Assembly (NCBI GenBank): GCA_002394395.1
Contig: DGTR01000031.1
Coordinates: 1-64,000, forward strand
DNA length: 64,000 nucleotides
Direction: 5' to 3'
Source of the DNA: Bacteroidales bacterium UBA4331
Lineage (GTDB): Bacteria > Bacteroidota > Bacteroidia > Bacteroidales > Paludibacteraceae
Of the stretch, positions 34,795-42,586 are shown piece after piece. Position numbers and translations under genes: made by a program. The notes beneath the pieces are model-generated. The model made no database searches. It saw only the letters and a list, made by a program, of their open reading frames with translations, and was not told the origin of the DNA. Each line of letters starts with the position of its first letter. Positions within the stretch are counted from its first letter, which is position 1.

Positions 34795-35895
34795 TTATTG
34801 CCCAAGGCGGTGAAGATGGCAGAGCATGAGGGAGCCGTCCTCGCGACGTAGGTGCATGCCGTTGCCTTCGCAGAACGTCCATGCCTTGCAGTCTTTGCAG
34901 GGCTCGAGTTGCCGCATCCAAGAGCGGTCGCGATAGGGCTTGAAGCCGTTTTCCCAGACGGACCAGAAGGAGTCGCGGTAGATGTTTCCCTGGTAGTATT
35001 TGCCGCGGATGGAAGTGCAGGCAGAAATGGAACCGTCGATAAGAATGGAAGCGACGGAGATACCTGCGGCACATTGGTAGAGATGGTCACGTACGCGCCC
35101 CTCGTAGGTGCCTAAATAACCTTCGCAGGAATAAGAGACATGCCGTCCCGCTTCGCGCTCGGAGGCAATATAATCCATGAGGTATTGGAACTGTTCGTCA
35201 GTCAGCAGGAGTTCGGGATTAGAAGCCGCGCGGCCCATAGGGTCGATTCCGAAGACACGCCAGTCTCGCACGCCGAGCGACCAGAGCATCTCACGGATTT
35301 GAGGCAGGTGGTCTATCGTGCGTTGATTGACGCAAGTGACGACGTCCCATACAACAGAGCCTACCCCCTTCCCCTCCCTAAAGGGAAGGGAGTTATTATA
35401 ATCAACAATGAGTCTGATAGCGCGAGTGGCTCCTTCGAAAGCCAAGGGGTGCTGGCGGAGCCAAATATGGTCTTGCTCGAGTCCGTCGCAAGAGACCGTG
35501 ATAGAGCGTAAACCGGCAGAGAGGAGTTCGTGGAATTTCTGCTCCGTGAGGGCAAGTCCGTTGGTCACCATGCCCCATGGATAGCCACGTTGCTTGAGGG
35601 CACGGCCTACCTCTGCAAGGTCTTTGCGCATGAGGGGTTCACCGCCGGAAATGATGATCAGTAACTTATGCGGATCGACATGCGGCGTGATCTCCGTATC
35701 GATGACCCGGAGGAAATCTTCTGCGGGCATGTCGGGCGTCTCGATGGAAGCGACGCAGTCGCTGCCGCAATGCAAACAATGCACATTGCAGCGAAGCGTG
35801 GACTCCCAAAAGAGTTGACGAAGAGGATGTAACTCCTTCAGGTTACGACGGCGGATGGACTCCAACCAGAGTGCTATTTTAAGGCGCAGGTTCAT
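34795..35895 (-). CDS. Radical SAM/SPASM enzyme of the rSAM/lipoprotein type
   Basis: I place the start at ATG 35895 (366 residues), which overlaps the end of the upstream lipoprotein gene by 17 bases. The frame is open further but would read through most of that gene. The radical SAM cluster is C36-x3-C40-x2-C43 in TLRCNVHCLHCGSDC, followed by IISGGEP. The C-terminal SPASM region carries seven or more cysteines (YQCAAG, ISACTS, EPCKDCKAWTFCEGNG, LMLCH) for auxiliary iron-sulfur clusters, typical of peptide-modifying enzymes. It resembles the Bacteroidetes subfamily found beside short lipoproteins, and two such genes are immediately upstream here. A palindrome-derived insertion encodes NNSLPFREGKGVGS near residue 170. 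Substrate and reaction are unknown; modification of the neighbouring lipoproteins is an inference. Confidence 0.87.
   Translation of the reverse strand: MNLRLKIALWLESIRRRNLKELHPLRQLFWESTLRCNVHCLHCGSDCVASIETPDMPAEDFLRVIDTEITPHVDPHKLLIIISGGEPLMRKDLAEVGRALKQRGYPWGMVTNGLALTEQKFHELLSAGLRSITVSCDGLEQDHIWLRQHPLAFEGATRAIRLIVDYNNSLPFREGKGVGSVVWDVVTCVNQRTIDHLPQIREMLWSLGVRDWRVFGIDPMGRAASNPELLLTDEQFQYLMDYIASEREAGRHVSYSCEGYLGTYEGRVRDHLYQCAAGISVASILIDGSISACTSIRGKYYQGNIYRDSFWSVWENGFKPYRDRSWMRQLEPCKDCKAWTFCEGNGMHLRREDGSLMLCHLHRLGQ
35355..35400. repeat. Palindromic insertion inside the radical SAM gene
   Basis: CCCTTCCCC plus CTCCCTAAAGGGAAGGGAG forms a compact inverted repeat of the same CCCTCCCC/GGGGAGGG style as the rsmH insertion. 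In the gene it reads LPFREGKGVG and stays in frame. Confidence 0.7.
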
Positions 35896-36076
35896 CTTCC
35901 GGAGGCATGGGAATACCGTAAAGTTCTTCGATATCGTCCGACTGATAGCCGGTGCTATCGTTCTTGGGTGGCGGGCCATATTTACACTCCGGCGCTCTGT
36001 CGCAGCTGCCAATCCCTAATGCACCGAGAATAAGCACAATCAGCGCATTGATGCGTGTCAGAAATTTAGTTCTCAT
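35879..36076 (-). CDS. Small lipoprotein associated with the radical SAM enzyme (first of two)
   Basis: 65 residues. A basic N-terminus (MRTKFLTRIN), hydrophobic stretch and lipobox GIGSC (Cys25) leave a 41-residue mature peptide with one further cysteine (Cys31). The motif YGPPP is at 33-37 and a second YGIPMPP at 53-59 near the Pro/Glu-rich end. It overlaps the radical SAM start by 17 bases and its own ATG overlaps the stop of the preceding lipoprotein gene (TAATG). Size, lipobox and coupling match the lipoprotein partner of rSAM/lipoprotein systems. It is the likely substrate or anchor, not shown. Confidence 0.75.
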   Translation of the reverse strand: MRTKFLTRINALIVLILGALGIGSCDRAPECKYGPPPKNDSTGYQSDDIEELYGIPMPPEDEPAP

Positions 36077-36270
36077 TATTTCGTTTTTGGGGTTTCTTCC
36101 GCTTCTTTTTGGAGCACTTCATCTACTTGCTCCTGATCCTCAACGAAAGCAGGATCGTCTTCATAACGCGTAGGAGCAGGACCGTAACAAGCCGCAAAAG
36201 TGAACGCGACTCCGGTCAACAAGCAGAGCTTGATGCTCATCCGCAAAATCCGGTCGATGATGTTTCTCAT
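36076..36270 (-). CDS. Small lipoprotein associated with the radical SAM enzyme (second of two, promoter-proximal)
   Basis: 64 residues from ATG 36270; the frame is open from 36327, but the promoter at 36297-36327 excludes that start. The lipobox is FAAC with Cys28, and the first mature residues are CYGPAPTRYEDD, so the YGPxP motif sits right at the lipidated N-terminus. The rest is a short acidic helix-like tail ending in PKTK. It is the first gene of a three-gene coupled operon with the other lipoprotein and the radical SAM enzyme. Confidence 0.72.
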   Translation of the reverse strand: MRNIIDRILRMSIKLCLLTGVAFTFAACYGPAPTRYEDDPAFVEDQEQVDEVLQKEAEETPKTK

Positions 36271-36296
36271 AATGGTACGTTTATAAAATTCGGGTG

Positions 36297-36327
36297 CAAA
36301 GATACTACAAAATTTTGAAATATGCAA
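36297..36327 (-). promoter_or_regulatory. Promoter of the lipoprotein-lipoprotein-radical SAM operon
   Basis: TTG (36325-36327), 20 nt, TATCTTTG (36297-36304) on the minus strand. The surrounding sequence, from CTTGCAT through TTTGCACCCGAATT, is strikingly similar to the tRNA-Leu promoter at 277-307. Confidence 0.78.
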
Positions 36328-36623
36328 GAAAAATTGCCCTATTTTTTATAAAATACGCAACTTTTGAGTGTATGAGCGGGTAAATATGTAGTAAGAACGT
36401 CATCTAATGATCCGTTGATTGAACGATTTATCACCTACTAATAACCTACTAATCACCTACTAATTACATACTAACCATATACTAATCGCGTACTACAATA
36501 CTGACTTTCGACAAAGGGAACAGAGAAGGCGTATAGGTCAAATAGAAGAAGAAAGGGATACATGCAGGTAAATACTCTAAAAATGGCCGCGCATGCTTGC
36601 TTGAAAAAGGAAAGGATTTGTTT
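36328..36623. other. Intergenic region with 11-nt tandem repeats
   Basis: No gene is visible. Positions 36434-36496 hold six units of an 11-nt repeat based on CTACTAATCAC, degenerating toward one end. The rest is unremarkable, with no clear terminator for the upstream operon. Confidence 0.7.
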
Positions 36624-37502
36624 CTAAGGGATAAGCAAGGCGGGAGAAACGACCATGCCTGAATATTGCGAGAAAATCGTATCGTGGCGAATGAAGAATG
36701 TAGTAGGAAGCGTGGTTGTTAAGCGATACATGGAGAACTGAGAGATTTCACGAATTTCGAAGTTGGTATCAAAAAGACGATCAAAACGTGCCTTTGCGAT
36801 GGAGTCCTCAAGGGCTAAAGCAATTACTTTGTCTGCCAATCCCATTTGCTGGTATTGGTTAACATTTCCGATGGAGTTTTGGCAATAAGGGCAGGAATAA
36901 GAGAAGGCAAAAACCAAGTATGTCGAGTCGGGGCTACAGGTGATTAGTTCGGACAGTTGGCTATCTTTCAATGGTATGGGCTGAAACGAATTTTGATTTT
37001 GGAGGCATTTTGCTCCGTGCATAGAGAAGCCACACATGAACATGACGACTACAGCAATAAGTGCCATAAAAGCGATAGATGAGATAGTTGGTTTAGGATT
37101 TTCCTTAGTAAAAGAAAGAAAAGATGGAAGGAGCATCAAAAGCAAGATGGCATTTCGCAAGAAGGTGAGCCAAGGTATGGAATTAAGCCATGTAAGGGGG
37201 CCGAAACAACCACAATTAGTTATTCCGCGCGCAGTTATTCCATATAAATAAATGGAAGAAACAGCTAAAAGGAAAATGGAAGTTATAATAGCTGTTTGCT
37301 TGGGGTAAAAGTCGAAAACAAGCATTATGCCCAAGAAGATTTCAACAAAGATAACAAGTGGTGCGGCAAAGCCAAACCACGTTTCGCCATATTCGCTCAT
37401 AAGATCCGCAAAGGCGGAGGTGTCGATGGCTTTGAGAAGACCAGAAAGAAGAAAAACAAGACCTACAAGGAAGCGGAAGATTTTAGGTAATTGTTGCGAC
37501 AT
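36624..37502 (-). CDS. MauE/DoxX-like membrane protein fused to a thioredoxin-like domain
   Basis: 292 residues. Four to five membrane spans (about 10-25, 45-65, 70-90, 112-128, 141-158) include the NCGCFGP motif at 96-102 typical of MauE-type redox membrane proteins. A periplasmic thioredoxin-like domain follows with CPYC at 204-207 and a late TTLPTTFFIRHD cis-proline loop. MauE-like proteins supply electrons or disulfide exchange for maturation of exported proteins. The cysteine-containing lipoprotein encoded just upstream is the obvious candidate client. The gene starts 56 bases after that lipoprotein, beyond a hairpin. Confidence 0.82.
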   Translation of the reverse strand: MSQQLPKIFRFLVGLVFLLSGLLKAIDTSAFADLMSEYGETWFGFAAPLVIFVEIFLGIMLVFDFYPKQTAIITSIFLLAVSSIYLYGITARGITNCGCFGPLTWLNSIPWLTFLRNAILLLMLLPSFLSFTKENPKPTISSIAFMALIAVVVMFMCGFSMHGAKCLQNQNSFQPIPLKDSQLSELITCSPDSTYLVFAFSYSCPYCQNSIGNVNQYQQMGLADKVIALALEDSIAKARFDRLFDTNFEIREISQFSMYRLTTTLPTTFFIRHDTIFSQYSGMVVSPALLIP

Positions 37503-37520
37503 AATGAAAGGATATTAAAA

Positions 37521-37550
37521 GAAAATGTTGCCCCACCGAAGCAGGGCAAC
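37521..37550 (-). terminator. Partial terminator or attenuator between the lipoprotein and MauE-thioredoxin genes
   Basis: GTTGCCC (37544-37550) pairs with GGGCAAC (37527-37533) on the minus strand, followed by ATTTTCTTTT. It would let the small lipoprotein be transcribed more often than the membrane protein. Confidence 0.55.
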
Positions 37551-37558
37551 AAATGGAA

Positions 37559-37819
37559 TTACTGGCAACTGATAGAAGCACTCTGATCATGGCTAACATA
37601 CATTCCGCGAAGAACACCAGTTAATTCTGCACAACTGGTAGCACCCATTTGAGCCATGTCACCTTTTGAAAAATGCTCTCTGGTTGGACCATACCCATCA
37701 TTAATAGTACAATCACAACCATCAGAAGCAGTGTTTTGATCGTTCTTGCTGCAAGCAACAAACATCGCGCTCATGGACATCGCTACAAGTGCGCCGATTA
37801 AAAAGAATTTCTTTTTCAT
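37559..37819 (-). CDS. Small cysteine-containing lipoprotein, probable client of the MauE-thioredoxin protein
   Basis: 86 residues from ATG 37819. The frame is open from 37957, but that extension lies in the structured leader and lacks a signal sequence. The lipobox is FVAC (Cys23). The mature part has Cys35, Cys37, Cys63 and Cys85, enough for two disulfides. It contains DGYGPTREHF, a YGP motif like those in the two lipoproteins of the neighbouring radical SAM operon. I do not recognise a named family. Context (redox membrane partner, attenuator, long leader RNA) suggests a highly expressed, oxidatively matured surface peptide. Confidence 0.72.
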   Translation of the reverse strand: MKKKFFLIGALVAMSMSAMFVACSKNDQNTASDGCDCTINDGYGPTREHFSKGDMAQMGATSCAELTGVLRGMYVSHDQSASISCQ

Positions 37820-38200
37820 TTTGAATAAAAATTTAATTGTTATTCCTGCTCTGACGGCTTTGCAGGTCTTGCCCCGTTTGGAGAGTAGCGGTTCTCTATA
37901 GTTACACAAAAAGCGCAAGCCTCGCTGTTGAATACTCACCAAACGAGGCCTTCGCATTGCCTATAGAGTCAAATAAACAACAGGAAACCTACGCCGATAT
38001 GACAAACCGCTCTGCCAAAGAAAGGGCAAAGCAGGGTATAAATGTCACACCCATAGGCATCTATTGCTCACTTTGATTTTGACTCTATATTCGAAAGTTG
38101 CGAAGTTTCGTTTGGTCAAACGCAAAGCGTCAATAAACGCTATTCATAATGTCTGAAAATCCACCCTAACGAAGAGACATATCCCTCCAACGTAGATTTT
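37820..38200 (-). ncRNA. Structured ~380-nt leader RNA with mutually exclusive helices (candidate switch)
   Basis: Transcription from 38206-38236 would give an untranslated leader of about 380 nt. A 41-nt middle strand (37933-37973) can pair upstream: 37962-37973 with 38078-38089 (12 bp, perfect), 37950-37955 with 38100-38105 (6 bp) and 37938-37945 with 38109-38116 (8 bp). It can equally pair downstream: 37961-37968 with 37894-37901 (8 bp), 37944-37955 with 37913-37924 (12 positions, two mismatches), or 37933-37948 with 37872-37887 (16 positions, one mismatch and one G-U). Inner hairpins exist, for example GCTTTGCC/GGCAGAGC. The two arrangements exclude each other, as in riboswitches or attenuators. 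No known motif is recognised. Confidence 0.6.
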
Positions 38201-38205
38201 CGCTG

Positions 38206-38236
38206 CAAAGGTACAACTATTTTTTGATATACGCAA
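38206..38236 (-). promoter_or_regulatory. Promoter of the leader RNA / lipoprotein / MauE-thioredoxin operon
   Basis: TTG (38234-38236), 20 nt, TACCTTTG (38206-38213) on the minus strand. Confidence 0.78.
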
Positions 38237-38600
38237 ATTTTTGAGGATTTTTTTGCGAAATAGGCCAATTTAGACCGGAATAGGCATATTTAGGTGCACC
38301 ACCGGAGGTAAAGGCAAAAGAAACGCGCCAGCGGAGGTGGCGGGCAGAGGATAAGGATGGGTTAAAAGCAATAACAACCCGCTCGCGGAACTCGCGGACA
38401 CAGGACAATGTGGAGCAGGAACAGATGAAAGCCGGATTCAATCCGGCGGAAATAACAAGAAAGAAAGAGCCGAATAATCCGGCAGAATACGAAGAAGGAA
38501 AAGCCGAATAATCCGGCGGAAAAGACAAGAAAGATGAGTTTGGCACGGAATTTGTAGTAACGAGATTATCAAAGATAATTAATAAAAACACTATACAACA
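38237..38600. repeat. Gene-free region before moxR with three GCCGgAT..ATCCGGC palindromes
   Basis: No convincing gene; a minus-strand 136-codon frame spanning it is low-complexity. Three palindromes, GCCGGATTCAATCCGGC at 38431-38447 and GCCGAATAATCCGGC at 38469-38483 and 38503-38517, sit in related ~35-nt units with GAAAA/ACAAGAAAGA spacers. CGGAGGT words recur earlier in the region. No TAnnTTTG promoter is seen before moxR. Confidence 0.75.
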
Positions 38601-39590
<990 letters not shown>

Positions 39591-39591
39591 A

Positions 39592-39713
39592 GTACCATTT
39601 GGTCATGTACCATGTACCATTTATGTACCATTGGGCTATTTAGCCATTTGACTCAATGATTCAATGACCCGATAAATGACCAAATTGTAAATGACCAAAT
39701 CGTAAATGGATTT
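39592..39713. repeat. ~120-bp dispersed repeat, copy D (before the DUF58 gene)
   Basis: The same element as at 13565, 14075 and 14197 with scattered substitutions. It fills the whole gap between moxR and the next gene and ends GTAAATGGATTT directly before the ATG. Confidence 0.9.
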
Positions 39714-40616
39714 ATGACTTCAGAAGAGTTATTACAAAAAGTCAGGAAGATAGAGATCAAGACCCACGGGCTGAGTCGGAATATCTTCGCAGGCGAGTAC
39801 CACAGCCAGTTTAAGGGTCGTGGTATGGCTTTTAGCGAGGTGCGCGAGTACCAGCCGGGCGATGATGTGAGGTCGATCGACTGGAATGTGACAGCGCGGA
39901 TGAACCGACCGTACATCAAGGTCTATGAAGAGGAACGCGAGTTGACGGTAATGTTGCTCGTTGATGTCAGCGGCAGTCGGAACTTTGGAACCCAAAGCCA
40001 GATGAAACGCGACACGATGGCCGAAGTAGCCGCGACACTCGCTTTCTCCACCATCGAGAACAACGATAAAGTGGGTGTGATCTTCTTCTCCGACCAGGTG
40101 GAGAAATTTATTCCGCCAAAGAAGGGTAAGAGCCACGTGCTGCATATCATCCGCGAGTTGTTGAGCTTCGAACCCGAACACCACGGGACAGATATCAACG
40201 CGGCGCTGGAGTTTCTGACGAACGCGCAGAAGAGACGGTGCACGGCGTTCCTGATTTCGGATCTGATGGACCCGAAATTAGTCGAAAGTCGAAAGTCGAA
40301 AGACCGCTCCACTCAAAGCCAAGTAGAACCTATCGTCATCGCGAGTCGGAAGCACGACCTCTCGGCGATACAGATCTACGACCGACGCGATGCGGAGATG
40401 CCGAATGTGGGACTGCTGAAAGTGAAGGACCCGGAGACGGGTGCCCGCGTATGGGCAGATACGTCGCTTGCAAGCGTGCGCAACGCCTATGCCGAGGCAT
40501 GGCGCAAGCAGCAGGAAGCGCTCGAGACCCTTTATACGAAAACCGGCATGAACCACGTGTCCATGCGGACGGACGAGGACTACGTGAAAAAGCTAATGAT
40601 GCTTTTTCACAATTGA
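39714..40616 (+). CDS. DUF58 domain protein (bat operon)
   Basis: 300 residues. The family core GMAFSEVREYQPGDDVRSIDWNVTARMNRPYIKVYEEERELTVMLLVD is present, followed by a von Willebrand-like fold beginning LLVDVSGSRNFG. DUF58 proteins pair with MoxR ATPases. In-frame GTCGAAAG tandem words at 40280-40302 add VESRKSKDRSTQSQVE after the conserved LISDLMDP, where homologues go directly into the next strand. It is cytoplasmic or peripheral, and its role in envelope stress tolerance is inferred from the operon. Confidence 0.92.
   Translation: MTSEELLQKVRKIEIKTHGLSRNIFAGEYHSQFKGRGMAFSEVREYQPGDDVRSIDWNVTARMNRPYIKVYEEERELTVMLLVDVSGSRNFGTQSQMKRDTMAEVAATLAFSTIENNDKVGVIFFSDQVEKFIPPKKGKSHVLHIIRELLSFEPEHHGTDINAALEFLTNAQKRRCTAFLISDLMDPKLVESRKSKDRSTQSQVEPIVIASRKHDLSAIQIYDRRDAEMPNVGLLKVKDPETGARVWADTSLASVRNAYAEAWRKQQEALETLYTKTGMNHVSMRTDEDYVKKLMMLFHN
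40280..40302. repeat. GTCGAAAG tandem tract inside the DUF58 gene
   Basis: Three copies of GTCGAAAG, then GACCGCTCCACTCAAAGCC, which resembles the tail at 25549-25565 in an intergenic gap. This suggests a longer composite repeat. Confidence 0.88.
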
Positions 40617-40661
40617 TAATTGATAATTATTGTTCGCGCAAAGATGCGCGAAAAGTGCACA

Positions 40662-41567
40662 ATGTTACATCATATTTTATTAGCAATAGTAGTTAGCGCG
40701 AGTATCGACTCGACGATGCTGATGATCGGCGACCAGACGGCGATGCACCTGAGTGTGACGCAGGAGGCGAACGAGCGGGTCGAGATGCCTGTTTTCGGCG
40801 AGACGCTGCAGGATGGGATCGAGATTGTGGACCGCTCTGCTGTCGATACCACCACCCTACCCGACGGACGGCTGCAGTTGAGCCAAGAGCTGACGCTGAC
40901 GTCGTTCAAAGACAGCCTCTTTGCTGTGGCTCCGATAGCGGTAGTGAGCGGTGGAGACACTTTCTGGACCGAGCCTATGGCGCTGAACGTCATCCAGCCT
41001 TTCGAGGTGGACAGTTCACTCGCCATCACGGATATCAAGGACATCGAGAAAGCGCCGATATACTGGTGGGGCATCATCCGTTGGATCCTGCTCGCTTTGG
41101 CGGTTATCGGTCTTTTCATAGGCGCCTACTACGGCGTACTATGGTACCGCAAGCATTTCCTCAAAGAGGAAGAGGTCATCGAGCCGGAGCTGCTGCGTCC
41201 TGCCGATGAAGTAGCCCTCGAGAAACTCGACGAGATCAAGGCGCAGAAGATCTGGAAAGACGGTAAGGTCAAGGAGTACCAGACCGAGTTGACGGATGTC
41301 GTGCGTGAGTATATCGGTCGCCGTTTTGACGTACAGAGTACGGAGAAGACCTCCGATGAGACGCTGCGCGCGATGAAACCGCTTATTGACAAAGAGCTCT
41401 TTGCCAAACTCAGCAAGATGCTCCAACTCGCCGACCTCGTGAAGTTCGCCAAATGGCACACGACGCCGGACGAGAACGAGCAGGCACTAAGCACGGCGTA
41501 TGAGTTCGTGAACGAGACGAGGGAAGTGATTAATGATGAAATGAGCGCGACAGATGTCGCTCAATGA
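40662..41567 (+). CDS. Membrane protein of the bat operon (DUF4381-like)
   Basis: 301 residues from ATG 40662; the frame is open from 40620, but that part is a repeat-rich spacer including a TTCGCGCA/TGCGCGAA palindrome. A signal-like hydrophobic N-terminus and a beta-rich periplasmic domain (about 20-125) precede one membrane span (WWGIIRWILLALAVIGLFIGAYYGVLWY, about 133-160) and a charged helical cytoplasmic domain. Proteins of this layout sit between DUF58 and batA in other Bacteroidetes. The last residues are encoded by a GAGCGcGACA/TGTCGCTC palindrome. Confidence 0.8.
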   Translation: MLHHILLAIVVSASIDSTMLMIGDQTAMHLSVTQEANERVEMPVFGETLQDGIEIVDRSAVDTTTLPDGRLQLSQELTLTSFKDSLFAVAPIAVVSGGDTFWTEPMALNVIQPFEVDSSLAITDIKDIEKAPIYWWGIIRWILLALAVIGLFIGAYYGVLWYRKHFLKEEEVIEPELLRPADEVALEKLDEIKAQKIWKDGKVKEYQTELTDVVREYIGRRFDVQSTEKTSDETLRAMKPLIDKELFAKLSKMLQLADLVKFAKWHTTPDENEQALSTAYEFVNETREVINDEMSATDVAQ

Positions 41568-41584
41568 TGAAATGATGAAAAGTT

Positions 41585-42571
41585 ATGAGTTTTGCTAATC
41601 CAGGATATTTATTTTTATTACTGCTGCTGATCCCCGTGATCGTGTGGTATCTGTACGAGCTTCGCAAGTCCGATGCCAGCCTTCAGATCTCGGACACGAC
41701 GAGTCTGGCGGCGCAGCCGAAGAGTTGGCGGATCTGGTTGCTGCACGTGCCGTTCGGTCTTCGTGTAGCGGCTATCACCTTATTATCACTCGCGCTCGCG
41801 CGCCCGCAGTTGACTAACCGCTGGTCGTCGGAATCGACGGAAGGAATCGACATCATGATGGCGCTGGATATATCCGGTACGATGTTGGCAGAGGATCTGC
41901 GCCCGAACCGTCTGGAGGCTGCCAAACAAGTGGCTTCGGACTTCGTCATCGCAAGGCCTAACGACCAGATCGGTCTGGTGGTCTTTGCCGGCGAGAGTTT
42001 CACGCAATGCCCGCTGACTACGGATCACGCCGTGCTTGTCAATCTTTTCAAATCCGTTGAATACGGTATGATTGAGGACGGAACCGCCATCGGTCTGGGT
42101 CTCGCGAACGCCGTGAACCGAATGAAAGACAGCGAGACGAAATCGAAAGTGGTGATTCTCCTGACGGATGGTTCGAACAACCGCGGTGACATTGACCCGC
42201 AGACAGCAGCGCAGATCGCCAAGACCTACGGGATCCGTGTTTATACGGTCGGTGTAGGTAGTTACGGGCAGACCCGTGTGCCGGTGAAGACGCCGATGGG
42301 CATGCAGTACATGACGATGGACTCAGAGTTTGACGAAGGGACGCTGCGCGGCATCGCGGAGACTACCGGAGGCCAGTATTTCCGCGCGACGGACAACACC
42401 AGCCTCAAGCGCATATACGAGCAGATTGACCAGCTGGAGAAGACCAAACTGCGTGTTCGCGAGTACAGCAAACACACGGAGAACTTCGCTCCGTTCCTCT
42501 TCGCCGCACTGTTCTGCCTCTTGTTAGAGATTATTTTGAGATACTTCGTGCTACGCACAATTACGAATTAA
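41585..42571 (+). CDS. batA: BatA: membrane-anchored von Willebrand factor A protein
   Basis: 328 residues. An N-terminal aerotolerance-type region has two membrane spans (about 7-23 and 59-75). The vWA domain has the MIDAS sequence D95-I-S97-G-T99 and later LTDGSNNRGD, and a membrane span closes the C-terminus (FLFAALFCLLLEIILRYFVL). It is the metal-binding partner of MoxR in the operon; Bat proteins have been linked to oxygen tolerance and envelope integrity, with the mechanism unclear. Confidence 0.92.
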   Translation: MSFANPGYLFLLLLLIPVIVWYLYELRKSDASLQISDTTSLAAQPKSWRIWLLHVPFGLRVAAITLLSLALARPQLTNRWSSESTEGIDIMMALDISGTMLAEDLRPNRLEAAKQVASDFVIARPNDQIGLVVFAGESFTQCPLTTDHAVLVNLFKSVEYGMIEDGTAIGLGLANAVNRMKDSETKSKVVILLTDGSNNRGDIDPQTAAQIAKTYGIRVYTVGVGSYGQTRVPVKTPMGMQYMTMDSEFDEGTLRGIAETTGGQYFRATDNTSLKRIYEQIDQLEKTKLRVREYSKHTENFAPFLFAALFCLLLEIILRYFVLRTITN

Positions 42572-42586
42572 TAATTACGAATTAGT

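Noticed and set aside
37820..37957. 46-residue N-terminal extension of the 86-residue lipoprotein (frame open from 37957)
   Set aside because: The extension would bury the lipoprotein signal peptide and is encoded by the paired strands of the leader RNA; ATG 37819 gives a normal lipoprotein. It remains possible that the extension is a regulatory upstream reading frame.
37820..38200. Retron msr-msd or an integron attC site as explanation for the long inverted segments
   Set aside because: There is no reverse transcriptase or integrase nearby and no fitting core-site motif; the promoter and downstream gene favour an mRNA leader.
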